In this document: positions 15,011-24,756 of the stretch, piece by piece
Position numbering within the stretch: the stretch's first letter is position 1
How the letters are laid out: every line of letters begins with the position of its first letter
From: Verrucomicrobiota bacterium
GTDB taxonomy: Bacteria; Verrucomicrobiota; Verrucomicrobiia; Limisphaerales; J093
Assembly: GCA_029556615.1 (NCBI GenBank)
Contig: JAKQDD010000001.1
Coordinates: forward strand, 1-53,866
Direction: 5' to 3'
DNA: 53,866 bases
Position numbers and translations under genes: made by a program
The notes under the pieces: model-generated
The model's input: the letters and a program-made list of their open reading frames with translations, nothing else
The model's database searches: none
What the model was told of the DNA's origin: nothing

Positions 15011-15768
15011 GATGCCTTTCCTTCCTCTTCAGTTCTGCCAAATCCACTCCGCCCGGTCCCGCAGACGCGCCGCAGATAGCCGCGCGGGTTGAAGCTGATC
15101 AGAAACTTCTCCCGCGACCGGTCCACCTCGAAATCCGTGGTGCGGTTCACGAACTCCGCCACCGCCTCCATGGGCCCGGGACCGTGCTCCGGCACCACGG
15201 GGTGCCCGTTGAGACTCGTGTCCTCCACAATCAGGTAGTTCCCCTCCGTCACCAGGGGACTCCAGACAGCCAGCTCCTGGCTCACATGGTCCTTCCGATG
15301 GTCAGAATCCAGAATCACCATCACGCTCTCGCCCGCGGCCCTTTCCCGCGCGCGAGCCACCATCGCCGGATCGACCGACGACCCCGTCCAATAGGTGATC
15401 CGCGGGTGCGCCGGCCGGCCAGACCGTTCCTTCGCGTCAATCGTGATGACTTTCCCCTTCCCGATCAGATCGCAAATCGATGCGAGGAATAACGCGCCGC
15501 CCCCTTCGAAGGTCCCCGTCTCGACAATCAACGACGGCTGCGTCTCAAAGAGAATCTCCTGATACACCCACAAGTCGAACGGGCATTTCAAAACCCGCGC
15601 GCCCAACCACCGAGTGTCGTACCACGTCCCCCCGCCCGATCCCTGCGAGTAATACTCCTTCAGAAACTCATCCGCCAGACTGCCCGTGGAAGGTGCAACG
15701 GCAGGCCTGCGCGCAAAGAGCCGCAGCAGGAGAAAATATTGCAGCTCCAGGTATTGCCGAATCTTCAT
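15007..15768 (-). CDS. CmcI/RmoM-family methyltransferase (cephalosporin hydroxylase fold)
   Basis: 253 residues from the ATG at 15766-15768. A longer in-frame start at 16038 adds 90 Arg-rich residues without family character, so I reject it. The SAM-binding glycine motif is IVETGTFEGGGALFLAS. The acidic metal/SAM motif is VMVILDSDHRKDHVSQEL, followed by the family's NYLIVEDTSLNGHPV. Members named cephalosporin hydroxylase are in most cases SAM-dependent O-methyltransferases acting on sugars such as rhamnose. First gene of the three-gene operon with the AKR and the dihaem protein. Given the nearby rhamnosidase, a methylated-sugar role is plausible but inferred. Confidence 0.86.
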   Translation of the reverse strand: MKIRQYLELQYFLLLRLFARRPAVAPSTGSLADEFLKEYYSQGSGGGTWYDTRWLGARVLKCPFDLWVYQEILFETQPSLIVETGTFEGGGALFLASICDLIGKGKVITIDAKERSGRPAHPRITYWTGSSVDPAMVARARERAAGESVMVILDSDHRKDHVSQELAVWSPLVTEGNYLIVEDTSLNGHPVVPEHGPGPMEAVAEFVNRTTDFEVDRSREKFLISFNPRGYLRRVCGTGRSGFGRTEEEGKAS

Positions 15769-16080
15769 CAACCAGGTCCGGTTCAGATCGACCGCTTTCG
15801 AGCCTAGTGGGCGCACCGCCTCGCGGGCAACTACAATCCGCCCCGCAAGCCGCGCTGCAGTGCAATGACCGGAAATCGACGCATCCCGACAAGATTCTCG
15901 TCCATGAACCGAACGATCTCGCAGGAGCAACCGCCGGACAAGGGCATGGGGGACAGAGGGATTCCCGTATGCTCGCTGTCTGCGCGCCAGCGTCAGCGCA
16001 GCGCGGCGACCCGCGGGATCGCCGGAGCCGGACGCCAACGAAAAGACTTTCGGCTTCGGCTGCAGCCAGGCCGCGCTGCG
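15769..16080. other. Intergenic region, nothing recognised
   Basis: This 312-base stretch lies upstream of the methyltransferase operon and downstream of the 16081-17199 gene, both on the minus strand. It should hold the operon promoter, but I cannot pick a convincing -35/-10 pair, terminator or repeat. Confidence 0.5.
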
Positions 16081-17199
16081 TCACGGCACCTCACGGACCC
16101 TGAAAAACCGCTGGGTCTCGGTCACTGGCAATTCCTGGGTGATCTCCTCCGCTTCGGCAACGAAGGGATCGCCCGACGGCGTCCACGTCTGCATATCGGC
16201 CGAAGTGTCCAATTGGTACTTCCGCCCCAGCACCACAGACATCCTGACGGTGACCCGGCTCACCGTGATCGCGATCGCCGGCTGCGCTGGCGGCTTGGCG
16301 ATCAAGACCTCCGTGTTCCCGGTGTAATCGCGCCCGTTGGTGTCGATCTCGATCCGTACCACCTGGCCGTTTTCCACCACCGCGTGCGCTGTCGCTCCTG
16401 TTCCCGCCACGTCGCTGAGGCGAATGGCCGGTGGTTCGCTCGCCGAATACCCATAACCGGGATCGGTGATCACAAAGCCCACAACAAAACCGTTCACTAC
16501 CTCGACCCTCGCGGCTGCTCTGTGCACAGCCGGAATCGCCGGATGACTTAGCCTGGCTTGTATCTTCAATCCGGAACCCGACAGGTGTCCGTCCGCACCA
16601 CGGCCAACCACGAAATCAACCGTGTCGCCAACAGCCAGGCTCAACAGGTTCGTGTAGCCTCCCGCAGAACACGGCAGCAGGAACGAACCGAACACTTCGC
16701 CGCCATTCACCACGACGTGATAATCCGCATCCCCGGACCGGGTCCCGTCGAGATAGGAACGCACCGCGCTCTCCAGCAGATACATTCCGCCTTGGTCACT
16801 GGGGACCGTGAACCGGATCACGCCGAAGTTCTTGGGCGTTCCATCGTAGCCCGCGGTGAAAATCACGGTGCCCGGCGGCCACACGCACTGTCCCGAGTCA
16901 TGCAGACCCGTCTGGGCCGTTCCGTTGTGCTGCACCAGAGGGGGATACGCAAGGCTGGCAAGACTCCAGCCCCGGACGGGCACAGCGTTTTCAAGAGGGT
17001 ACGTCCCGGGAAACGATAGCAGTTCGAACGATCCCCCGAGACTGGATTTCCAGCCGTAGCTCCAGACGCCGTTCGGGTTGGCTGTGGACGAGAAATCGGC
17101 AGCCAGATCGTGAACCACGTCGGGACCGACTCCTTGAGCCTGACCGCCTGCTGATAATCCCACTCCAAGCACCGCCGCCGCCAGGAACTTGCGCATCAT
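16081..17199 (-). CDS. Secreted protein with C-terminal FFRV module
   Basis: 372 residues. I choose the ATG at 17197-17199 because it follows a good AGAGGTGA ribosome-binding motif and opens the signal peptide (MMRKFLAAAVLGVGLSAGG). The upstream Met at 17313 would start within the predicted promoter. Residues about 25-210 form a jelly-roll-like sensor or carbohydrate-binding region (FTAGYDGTPKNFGVIRFTVP, then YHVVVNGGEVFG). Residues about 215-300 have a GYGYSASEPPAIRLSD segment like repeats in verrucomicrobial surface proteins. The end, YQLDTSADMQTWTPSG onward to QRFFRVREVP, is the short C-terminal domain shared by many secreted proteins of this phylum. Function unknown; extracellular binding is likely. 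Confidence 0.78.
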   Translation of the reverse strand: MMRKFLAAAVLGVGLSAGGQAQGVGPDVVHDLAADFSSTANPNGVWSYGWKSSLGGSFELLSFPGTYPLENAVPVRGWSLASLAYPPLVQHNGTAQTGLHDSGQCVWPPGTVIFTAGYDGTPKNFGVIRFTVPSDQGGMYLLESAVRSYLDGTRSGDADYHVVVNGGEVFGSFLLPCSAGGYTNLLSLAVGDTVDFVVGRGADGHLSGSGLKIQARLSHPAIPAVHRAAARVEVVNGFVVGFVITDPGYGYSASEPPAIRLSDVAGTGATAHAVVENGQVVRIEIDTNGRDYTGNTEVLIAKPPAQPAIAITVSRVTVRMSVVLGRKYQLDTSADMQTWTPSGDPFVAEAEEITQELPVTETQRFFRVREVP

Positions 17200-17283
17200 A
17201 GTCACCTCTGTTTTCCGGATCGCCTGAGTCGCCAACCAGGCCTTGCCGCATTGCAGTCGACCGAACCCGCGAGTAACCCAACT

Positions 17284-17313
17284 ATCGTACCACAAGGCAA
17301 TCCGCCGGTTCAA
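17284..17313 (-). promoter_or_regulatory. Promoter candidate for the 16081-17199 gene
   Basis: On the minus strand TTGAAC (17308-17313) and TACGAT (17284-17289) are separated by 18 bases, each matching four of six consensus sigma-70 positions. Transcription would start near 17277, leaving a leader of about 78 bases before the ATG with its AGAGGTGA motif. Confidence 0.35.
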
Positions 17314-17330
17314 GCCCCAGGGTCCAACCC

Positions 17331-17584
17331 GGATCCTCGCCTAACGCGTGCGGCCCGAGCGTTCGCCATCGGCTCGTGGTGGTTTTTCGCCTTGTAGGCG
17401 CGTGGGGTGTCGGCTCCGGGGTGGCCCGCCCGCGGGCGGGCGGGCGCTATAGGGGTTGGAGCGAATGGGCCCGCCCCGGCGGCGGGCTTTCAAATCCGCA
17501 AAAACCCCGGACTGGGCGGCTCGAGGCGCCTGGTCAAGCCCAGGAGGTTGAGCCGCAAGGGACGCTTACGCGCAGATTTGGGTC
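17331..17584 (+). repeat. Family A element, copy 1 (full)
   Basis: About 254 bases starting GGATCCTCGCCTAACGCG and ending near CGCAGATTTGGGT. Other copies are at 48132-48385 (full), 53661 to the window end, 22983-23073 (5' part), 5275-5363 and 10968-10998 (inverted fragments). It contains a GC-rich hairpin around 17424-17445 and a stem in its 3' half, GCGGCTCGA with TTGAGCCGC, with one G-T wobble that is a perfect pair in the 48132 copy. It ends about six bases before the stop of the 17590-22887 gene. It occupies most of the gap 17200-17589. Confidence 0.85.
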
Positions 17585-17589
17585 CAATC

Positions 17590-20500
17590 TCAAATCCCCC
17601 CGTCTGTCATCAACATGACCCGGTAATAGCGCCGGCTCACCGCCGCCCCTGACGTGTCCACCCACGTCACGGTCTGATCCTCCGCCGTAACCTGGGGCTC
17701 GAGATCCGCCCATGACCCGCTTCCCAGCTCATCGCGATACTGGACGACGTAGGTCCTGCCCGGAAGCGCCGTCCAGACCAGCCGCACCGCGCCGTCAGAC
17801 TGCCGTTCCGTCTCCACAATCCGCAGCTGGGGCTGTTCCCATGGCTCGAGGTGATTCGGCGCCCCCGGAGTCGGCGTGTGCATCGCGAAAAAGGGCTCGC
17901 CCGCCCCGTCCGGCCAACGCCCCTCGCTCACATCCTCCTCCTGGACGCCGAACTCGACGGCATCAACCCAACCCCCGGCGGCGTCGTACAACACCAGCGT
18001 CTCGCCTTCGCGGTCGAGACGGAAGTTCGCATGCAGACTCACGCCCGCCACGGTCTGCTCGGGCTGGCTGTCCGCCCACACCATCAGGTGGCCCCCGGAG
18101 GGCAGGGTGAAACCGGCGGGAATCACGAAACGCCGGGGCTCCGCCGGATCGTCCGTGATCGAGTATCCATCCAGGACCAGGGGAGCCGTGCCCGCATTAA
18201 ACAGCTCGAACCAATCGTCGCGAGCGCCATCCGCGGGATCCACAACGCTCCCCCGGTTGGCGGCCATCCACTCGTTGATCCGGAGCCCGTTGGCCGGGAT
18301 GCTCCCGCTGTACTGGATGCGCAGGCTGTGCGCAGCGCCCTCGACAACCCGACCGAGCCGGTCCCACCCTTCGATCACCAGCGTGTTCGTGCCCGGTTCC
18401 AGCGCCACGTTGATCAACCAGTTCGACACCGTCGTCCAACGCACCGGATGCGCCATCCCGTTGACCGCCAGCGTCTGCACCCGGACCGGCGCGATCCCGC
18501 TCAGCAACACGCGATTCTGGCCCGTCGTAAAATCCCGTCCCCCGTTGCTGATCACGACAAACCCGGACCGGACGGTCTGCAGTTGCGACAACAGAAACCC
18601 CCGCCGAGCCGTGATCCACGACTCGATCTCGTCCGGGCCGGCCAGCGCGATGCCGTCCGCGACAAACGCCGCGTACTTGGCATCGAGGATCGGCGCCACC
18701 GCCGATGCCTGGAAGAAACCATGAACCGCCTCGTCCAGCGCACCCCAATAGTGCCGGACGAAAGACGGCGTGTCGTACAGACGCCGGATCGTCGGGTCGC
18801 CCACGTCGAAGAGCGCCATGTCGGTCGGGTCATTGAATACGCCCAGCCCCACGTCGAAGTCCCAGCTCATCAGCTTCCACGTGTCGCGTTCCGGTTTGTA
18901 GAGAAAGGTGTTCTTCGCGTTCGGATTCCCAAACGCATCCCAGAAGGACGCCAAGTCGTTCATCGCAAAGGTCCGCATCCAATGGCCGATGTCGACCGCG
19001 GCCTCGACACGCGGGCCGTAGTCCTCCGTCGCGTTCACCGCGTCCACCAGCTCGAAGAGCGGCAGGAAATCATCCGCCGAACCCTCGACCGCCCGCGGAC
19101 GCCAGTTCCACCGGTACCGCGCCGTCTTCTTCACCCCTCCGGTCGTCGTAAACAGCTCGAGGGTGTTCAACAGGCAGGGCTCAATCCGATAACCCGCATC
19201 ATCAAACTCGTTCCAGCAATCCGTCTTGTACAAGTGCCCGCCGGCGTCGTTCGGAAACCACTCCTCGATCGTGTCGGCCCCCGGTTGTTGCACATCGTCG
19301 TAGATCACCCCGCGCCGGACCCCGTTCACCAACAGATGCACATACCGCCGGTACAGGTTCGGCAAATCGTACTGGTCCAGAAACCAGAACATCAGCTGCT
19401 CCCGCTGGTTGGTCGCATCGCGGATCGGCCAGTCCAAGGTCACATGCCGCGCCCCCAGGAACCCGTCGTCCGCCGGCAGGCTCACGTCGTAACCACACAA
19501 GCTGCCCGTCGGCGATGTATAGCCCGGCGCCGAATACGCGCTCCCGCTGTACCGCGCCCCCGCGCCGTACACCACCCGGTTCGCCCCGTATACAAACGTG
19601 GCGTCCACATCCTCGTTGCTCATCTTCTCCCGGCTCGCCCATCGGTCATGGGCCTCCTGCGTCAGCCAGATCCGATAACACCCGAAGGCCCCGCCCACGG
19701 CCGTCTCCCCCACCCGCACCAGACACTCCCGCACCGGCGCGCCCCGCGGATACCGCGCCACGGCGACCTCCGACGACGTGTCCTGCGCCACAACCTGGAA
19801 AGCCACCAGCGTGCCCGCAGCCTGACCCGGGACCTCCGCCGTGAATACGCCGTCGCCCGCCAGCAGATCGCCGTTGACACCGTCATCGTGCATCGCCGTC
19901 GACCGCAGGCTCGTCTGCGGATCAAGACGATACACCAGCGTCACAAACCCCACACCGTCCGGGTCATCCACCCGGGCCTGAACCCGAAAGGACTGATTCG
20001 CCGCCGGCAGAACGGGACGATGCCCCACGTGCGTGATCGCCGGACCCGCATTCGACCGCGCCTGGCTGTTGACCGCCCCGGGCGTGCCGCAACCCGCCGG
20101 CACATCGAGCCGGCCCGAGGCCTCGAGTCCACCGTTCCGCAACCGCAACAGAACCTCCGGATGCCCCCGCAGCCAGCGCACCCGCGCCCGCAAGGTCGCC
20201 GTCTTCCCCGGCGGAATCGTCGGGTTCAGCGGCGTGCGAACCCGGTTCGCCACGTGATCGCCGCGTTCCGAGGCCACCAACCGCAGACAGCCCTTCCCTT
20301 GATACCCCTGCTGCGAGTCCCAACGGCTCAGCCGATGCGTCCCCTGAAACGTCCAGGAGCTCACTCCCGCGCCAAACTTCGAGTTCGACACCCGGTTCAC
20401 CCCGTCCACCAACACCTCGACGTCGTCGACTAACGCCTCGCCCGCACCCAACAGCAGGATCTGCAGTTGATCCGCCCTTTCCACCCCCGGATGCACCAGG

Positions 20501-22887
20501 TCCAACACCCCCGTGCACTCGATCGTCGTCCACGGCGCCTTGGCCGTCTCATCGCTGTCCGCCCAGCTCGACGCCGCCTCCGGATCCGACCTCAGGTCGA
20601 CCCGCTCGAGACTGCTGCCGCCGCCGTCCGCCCAATCCCCCCACTGCCCCCCCTCGCCGTACGTCACCTCATCCACCAACACCTCGAACCGGTTCGTCCG
20701 CCATTGCCCGGTCCCAGCATCGAAGACAACGCGCTCCTCCGGGCGCATCAACGCCACCCGCTCGCCGCCGTCCGCCAAGCCCCCCTCGAAATCCCCCAAC
20801 ACCACCGCCACGGCCAACCCCGGATGCACCGCCTTCAACCGCGCCGCACTCCGCGCCACCACCACACCGCCCCCGGCCGGCAGCACCGTCGGCGCCGGCA
20901 TCGTGTACTCGATGCCGCCCGTCAACCGCCACCCCCCAACGTCCTGCACCATCCCGCTCCGGTTCCAAATCTCGACAAACTCGTCGCCGCCGTCCCCCAA
21001 GATCGGGTGGTACAGTATCTCGCTGATCACAACGTCCGGCGTCAGTGGCCGCGCATTCCGCCCTCCCAGCGTCACTGCCCCCAGCGCCCGGAAACCAGAC
21101 TGACCGTCCGGATGCCGCCCCACCGACACCCCGGGACCCTGGCCGCCATAAACCACCGCGTCCAACACCTGCCCCTCGTCCGCCCGGATCAAATACAACG
21201 TCTCGCCTTCCGCCCGCAGCCCGAATCCCAGCTCGTCCTCGCCGTACACCGCAAAAGCCCCCGGATCCAGCCTCGTCCCCGGCGGAATGCGGTACCGGTT
21301 CGTCGACGGATCGTCCGTCAGAATCGCCCCCGACAGGTCGACGGACCACAGACCCGCATTGAATAGCTCGATCGCATCCGACCCACCCGGATCCGAATGA
21401 GCAAGCACCTCGTTGATCACAATCGGTGTCGCCCCGTACGCTTCGGCCGGCTCCGCCTCGCCCGGAGACCCACCCCGCAAGCCGCTTGCCGCCCACGCCC
21501 GCGCGCCGCCCTCACCGTAGCTCGGCCTCGCCAAAACCAGCGAATGCCCACCCCCGTCCGCACTCGCCGGCCAGGGCGGATCGTCCGAATACCGCACCTC
21601 GAGCACAATCGCGCCCGACCGCTTCCGCACACGCAGCGTCCCCCCGTCGTTGGCCAACCGCCCCGCCACCCCCCCCAGCACCCCCGTCAGACCATAGACA
21701 GCCTCGACGTCCGCGGGAGAGGCCGCCACCACCAGAAACCCATTGCCGGGAAGAACCGTCGACTCCGGAAAAACATAGTCCCACTCCCCTGTCAGTCGCC
21801 ACCCGGAAAGATCCTCGAAAAACGGATTCGTGTTGTGGATCTCGATGTACTCGAGGTTCCGGCCGTCCTCACGATCCGCCGGATGATACATGATCTCCGA
21901 AATCACCAGGCCAGTCCGTCGACTCGACGGGCCCAGCGGTTCCCGGGAGAGCTCGCCCGGCCGCTCGAACCGGAGCGCCACCCGAGCAGGCGGACTGCTC
22001 GTCGACCCCAACGCGTTGCTCACCGTCACAACGTAGTCCCCCGCCTCGGCCGCTGTCACCCGCGCAATCGCCAGCACCGCGTTGGTCGCCCCCGCCACGA
22101 CCACGCCGTTCCGACGCCATTCGTAACGTAACACCGGCGTCCCGTACGCCGATACCACCAGCCGCACCGATTCGCCGTACTCGGCCAAAACCGACTCCGG
22201 CGGCCGCACGATCCGCGGCGGCATCTCCCCCGAAAGCACCTCCGCCGTCCCCGCGAGCTCGACCCGCAATCCCGTCGGGTTCACTCCCGTCCCCGCGTTG
22301 TTCACCACGAAGTCCAGGGTGTTCACCCCCGCAACAAACCCACTCGTCAGCCGAAACGACCGGCCAAATACCCCGAAATTGCCGTCGTTCGGCTGGCCCG
22401 TGCTCACCCCGTTCAACCGGATGTCCGGCCCCACATTGTCCGAGGACCACTGCCCTTCAATGCTCGCGGTCTCCGGAACAAGGCCGTCCAGGTTGAAAAC
22501 GAGCCGGTACACGTAGTCCCCCGGCGCGCTCCCCGTCGACTGGTCCGCTTGCGGCCCGATCCACTGGCTCCGCGGACCGTTGGCCGCCCATGGCGGAATC
22601 GGAAAACCCGGCTGCACCACGTACGCATCCGGCCCCGGCGCCCCCGCGTCCGGGCTTGCGATCAGCGTATAATGAGGATCCACACTCCCCGCAGACAACA
22701 GCCCGCCGGATCCATCCACCCCCGTCGCGAACAACCCGGGAATAACCTCGCCCCGCGCGATCAGTGCCGCCATCCCAAGTCCCAAGACCACGCGTCCCAC
22801 CACCAGGACAGGCGCCCGCCAACGCGCCCGGTCCCGACTCCTAGACACCCCCGTAAGCCCTTGTTGTCGATTCGTACTCGTTACCAT
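17590..22887 (-). CDS. Giant secreted lamin-tail/CotH protein
   Basis: 1765 residues. The ATG at 22885-22887 follows a GAGGAG ribosome-binding motif at good spacing and precedes a basic, hydrophobic signal segment; the frame extends to 22980 without such support. Order: beta-sandwich (about 60-215), Ig-like domain (219-305), three lamin-tail domains (about 322-400, 486-566, 615-690, each with an I-SEI or INE start and WRLTG-type core), a carbohydrate-binding-like region (780-950), an Ig-like/choice-of-anchor region (956-1036), a CotH kinase-like domain (about 1066-1392, with WDFDVGLG), a fourth lamin-tail domain (1531-1612) and the C-terminal RYYRVML module. CotH domains are atypical protein kinases in spore-coat proteins; in secreted verrucomicrobial giants their activity is untested. 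Probably a cell-surface or matrix protein. Confidence 0.87.
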   Translation of the reverse strand: MVTSTNRQQGLTGVSRSRDRARWRAPVLVVGRVVLGLGMAALIARGEVIPGLFATGVDGSGGLLSAGSVDPHYTLIASPDAGAPGPDAYVVQPGFPIPPWAANGPRSQWIGPQADQSTGSAPGDYVYRLVFNLDGLVPETASIEGQWSSDNVGPDIRLNGVSTGQPNDGNFGVFGRSFRLTSGFVAGVNTLDFVVNNAGTGVNPTGLRVELAGTAEVLSGEMPPRIVRPPESVLAEYGESVRLVVSAYGTPVLRYEWRRNGVVVAGATNAVLAIARVTAAEAGDYVVTVSNALGSTSSPPARVALRFERPGELSREPLGPSSRRTGLVISEIMYHPADREDGRNLEYIEIHNTNPFFEDLSGWRLTGEWDYVFPESTVLPGNGFLVVAASPADVEAVYGLTGVLGGVAGRLANDGGTLRVRKRSGAIVLEVRYSDDPPWPASADGGGHSLVLARPSYGEGGARAWAASGLRGGSPGEAEPAEAYGATPIVINEVLAHSDPGGSDAIELFNAGLWSVDLSGAILTDDPSTNRYRIPPGTRLDPGAFAVYGEDELGFGLRAEGETLYLIRADEGQVLDAVVYGGQGPGVSVGRHPDGQSGFRALGAVTLGGRNARPLTPDVVISEILYHPILGDGGDEFVEIWNRSGMVQDVGGWRLTGGIEYTMPAPTVLPAGGGVVVARSAARLKAVHPGLAVAVVLGDFEGGLADGGERVALMRPEERVVFDAGTGQWRTNRFEVLVDEVTYGEGGQWGDWADGGGSSLERVDLRSDPEAASSWADSDETAKAPWTTIECTGVLDLVHPGVERADQLQILLLGAGEALVDDVEVLVDGVNRVSNSKFGAGVSSWTFQGTHRLSRWDSQQGYQGKGCLRLVASERGDHVANRVRTPLNPTIPPGKTATLRARVRWLRGHPEVLLRLRNGGLEASGRLDVPAGCGTPGAVNSQARSNAGPAITHVGHRPVLPAANQSFRVQARVDDPDGVGFVTLVYRLDPQTSLRSTAMHDDGVNGDLLAGDGVFTAEVPGQAAGTLVAFQVVAQDTSSEVAVARYPRGAPVRECLVRVGETAVGGAFGCYRIWLTQEAHDRWASREKMSNEDVDATFVYGANRVVYGAGARYSGSAYSAPGYTSPTGSLCGYDVSLPADDGFLGARHVTLDWPIRDATNQREQLMFWFLDQYDLPNLYRRYVHLLVNGVRRGVIYDDVQQPGADTIEEWFPNDAGGHLYKTDCWNEFDDAGYRIEPCLLNTLELFTTTGGVKKTARYRWNWRPRAVEGSADDFLPLFELVDAVNATEDYGPRVEAAVDIGHWMRTFAMNDLASFWDAFGNPNAKNTFLYKPERDTWKLMSWDFDVGLGVFNDPTDMALFDVGDPTIRRLYDTPSFVRHYWGALDEAVHGFFQASAVAPILDAKYAAFVADGIALAGPDEIESWITARRGFLLSQLQTVRSGFVVISNGGRDFTTGQNRVLLSGIAPVRVQTLAVNGMAHPVRWTTVSNWLINVALEPGTNTLVIEGWDRLGRVVEGAAHSLRIQYSGSIPANGLRINEWMAANRGSVVDPADGARDDWFELFNAGTAPLVLDGYSITDDPAEPRRFVIPAGFTLPSGGHLMVWADSQPEQTVAGVSLHANFRLDREGETLVLYDAAGGWVDAVEFGVQEEDVSEGRWPDGAGEPFFAMHTPTPGAPNHLEPWEQPQLRIVETERQSDGAVRLVWTALPGRTYVVQYRDELGSGSWADLEPQVTAEDQTVTWVDTSGAAVSRRYYRVMLMTDGGI

Positions 22888-22982
22888 CACGCTCCTCGAA
22901 GCATGCCAGACCCCGCCCCCCCCAATGCGCGCCGCATCCGAACAGAACTCCCGCCTGAGTGTCAAGATCCCCGCCGCCACCC

Positions 22983-23129
22983 GGATCCTCGCCTAACGCG
23001 TGCGGCGCGAACGTTCGCCATCGGCTCCTGGCGGGTTTTCGCCTTGAAGGCGCGTGGGGTGTCGGCTCCGGGGAGCAATAGGGGGATAGGTTCATAGTCA
23101 GCCCTTGCGGCTCAACTCCTCGGCTGGCC
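22983..23129 (+). repeat. Family A 5' part joined to inverted 3' fragment
   Basis: 22983-23073 matches the first third of family A, including the palindrome GCGAACGTTCGC (23007-23018), and breaks off after GGCTCCGGGG. 23101-23129 (CCCTTGCGGCTCAACTCC region) resembles the inverted 3' end of the same element. Family B begins immediately after, so this is a mosaic junction inside the 517-base gap 22888-23404. Confidence 0.7.
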
Positions 23130-23308
23130 TAAAGTCCTCGACTTGTGGAATGTGGGGTCAACAGATCAAGTTTGATCCCTGCCGTTCCAGCCCTGCCCCC
23201 CTGCCTTCGAGGACTCTACATTAGCGAGGCGCGGAAGAGAGGGTCCGGAAAGGCAGGGAGGCTTCGTGGGATTGCGGACTTCGTTAGGTCTGAGACGGCG
23301 CCTCGCTA
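23130..23308 (+). repeat. Family B two-hairpin element, copy 2
   Basis: Same order as copy 1. Stem 1 has one mismatch (TAAAGTCCTCGA at 23130-23141 against TCGAGGACTCTA at 23207-23218). Stem 2 is TAGCGAGGCGC (23222-23232) with GCGCCTCGCTA (23298-23308). Relative to copy 1, an A-T pair in stem 2 has become G-C on both arms, a compensatory change. It lies about 95 bases before the Gfo/Idh/MocA start. Confidence 0.85.
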
Positions 23309-23404
23309 TACGGGAATCTCACATCAGAACCGATCCCGGCTTTACTTCTTCGGGGCCGCTGGGGAAGCTCGGGGCGCAGTGAACCTCCACATCTCGATGC
23401 CAGT

Positions 23405-24718
23405 ATGTCTCGGATGAAAACCCAGCCCGCTTCCGCTTTCAGCCGCCGCAGGTTCCTTGGCGGTATTCTCACCTCCACGATGGCGCCCCTCGTGCTGCCA
23501 GGGTCGGTGCTGGGCCTCAACGGCGCCACCGCCCCCAGCAACCGCATCGCCTTCGGCGGCATCGGCATGGGCAACCGCGCGCTCTATATCCTCCCCAACT
23601 TCCTCGCCCAGCCCGACCTCCAGTTCATCGCCGTCAGCGACGCCCGCGCAGACCGCCGGAAGGCCTCGAGCGAGGCGATCAACGCCCACTACCGCAACGC
23701 CGATTGCAGGGTTTACAACGACTTCAGAGAATTGCTCGCCCAAAAGGACATTGACGCGGTCCTCATCGCCACCGGCAATCGCTGGCATGCCACTGCCTCG
23801 ATGTTCGCCGCGCGCGCCGGCAAGGATGTCTACTGCGAAAAACCCATAAGCCTCACCATCCGCGAAGGTCGACAACTGGTGGACCTCTGCCGCCGCCACG
23901 GTGCCATCTACCAGGCCGGCACCCAGCGGCGCTCGACCGAGAGCTACCAGTTCGCCCGCCAGCTTGTCCGCCAAGGCAAGATCGGCCGCATCCACACCGT
24001 CGAAATGCAGGTCTGGACCGGCGGCACCGTGCCCCACCAGCCCAACACCGCCGTCCCCCCAGGCTGGGACTACGATCAGTGGCTCGGCCCCGTCCAGTGG
24101 CGGCCGTTCAACCCCGGCCGCGTCAACGGCTGGACCTGCTTCTGGGACACCGGCGAAGGGATGCACACGGACATGGGAACGCATTACACCGACCAAATGC
24201 AGTGGGTGCTCGGCACGGACCACACCATGCCCGTCGAGTTCGAAACCAGCGACATCGTCTGGCCTGATCCCAAGGCCTGGATGAGTGAGACCGCCATCTC
24301 CGGCACGTTCCGTTGCCGCTACGCCAACGGCATCCAGGGCGTCCTCTACCAGCGAAAGGGTTTCACCGACCGCTACATCCGATACATCGGCGACGAAGGC
24401 TGGATCCAAGTCGACGACGAAACCGACGTCGTCACCGCCGAACCCAGGTCGATCCTCCAAAGCCGCGAGGCAGGCGGCCTGAGTTGGTCCAACGCCAGCT
24501 CCCATATCCGCGATCTCCTCAATGGCATCCGCAGCCGGCGCCAGCCGCAATGCCACCCCGAGGTCGCCCACCGCGCCCAAGCCATCGTCGAAAGCATGAC
24601 CATCGCCGCTCGCCTCGGCCGGAAACTCGCCTGGGACCCCGCCAAGGAGGTCTACGACTGCGAGGCCGCCAACCGGATGCTGTACCGCGAGCCGCGCGCC
24701 CCATGGCGGGTGGTCTGA
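23405..24718 (+). CDS. Tat-exported Gfo/Idh/MocA oxidoreductase
   Basis: 437 residues. A twin-arginine signal (SRRRFLGG, about 13-20) directs export of the folded, cofactor-bound enzyme. The Rossmann motif is IAFGGIGMGNRALYI (about 48-62), and the family's EKP (145-147, in VYCEKPISLTIREGRQ) contacts the nicotinamide. The C-terminal substrate domain includes TDMGTHYTDQMQWVLG with the likely catalytic His. The family oxidises or reduces sugars with NAD(P) and often works with secreted glycosidases. It is followed after 38 bases by a HEAT-repeat gene, probably one operon. A Met three codons downstream is an alternative start; neither has a strong ribosome-binding site. Substrate unknown. Confidence 0.9.
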   Translation: MSRMKTQPASAFSRRRFLGGILTSTMAPLVLPGSVLGLNGATAPSNRIAFGGIGMGNRALYILPNFLAQPDLQFIAVSDARADRRKASSEAINAHYRNADCRVYNDFRELLAQKDIDAVLIATGNRWHATASMFAARAGKDVYCEKPISLTIREGRQLVDLCRRHGAIYQAGTQRRSTESYQFARQLVRQGKIGRIHTVEMQVWTGGTVPHQPNTAVPPGWDYDQWLGPVQWRPFNPGRVNGWTCFWDTGEGMHTDMGTHYTDQMQWVLGTDHTMPVEFETSDIVWPDPKAWMSETAISGTFRCRYANGIQGVLYQRKGFTDRYIRYIGDEGWIQVDDETDVVTAEPRSILQSREAGGLSWSNASSHIRDLLNGIRSRRQPQCHPEVAHRAQAIVESMTIAARLGRKLAWDPAKEVYDCEAANRMLYREPRAPWRVV

Positions 24719-24756
24719 ACCCCGGCCAATCGTAATCCTCAACCCCCGTCACCGCC

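Noticed and set aside
15769..16038. N-terminal extension of the CmcI-like protein
   Set aside because: The extra 90 residues are Arg/Ala-rich without family resemblance, and the ATG at 15766-15768 gives the normal family length.
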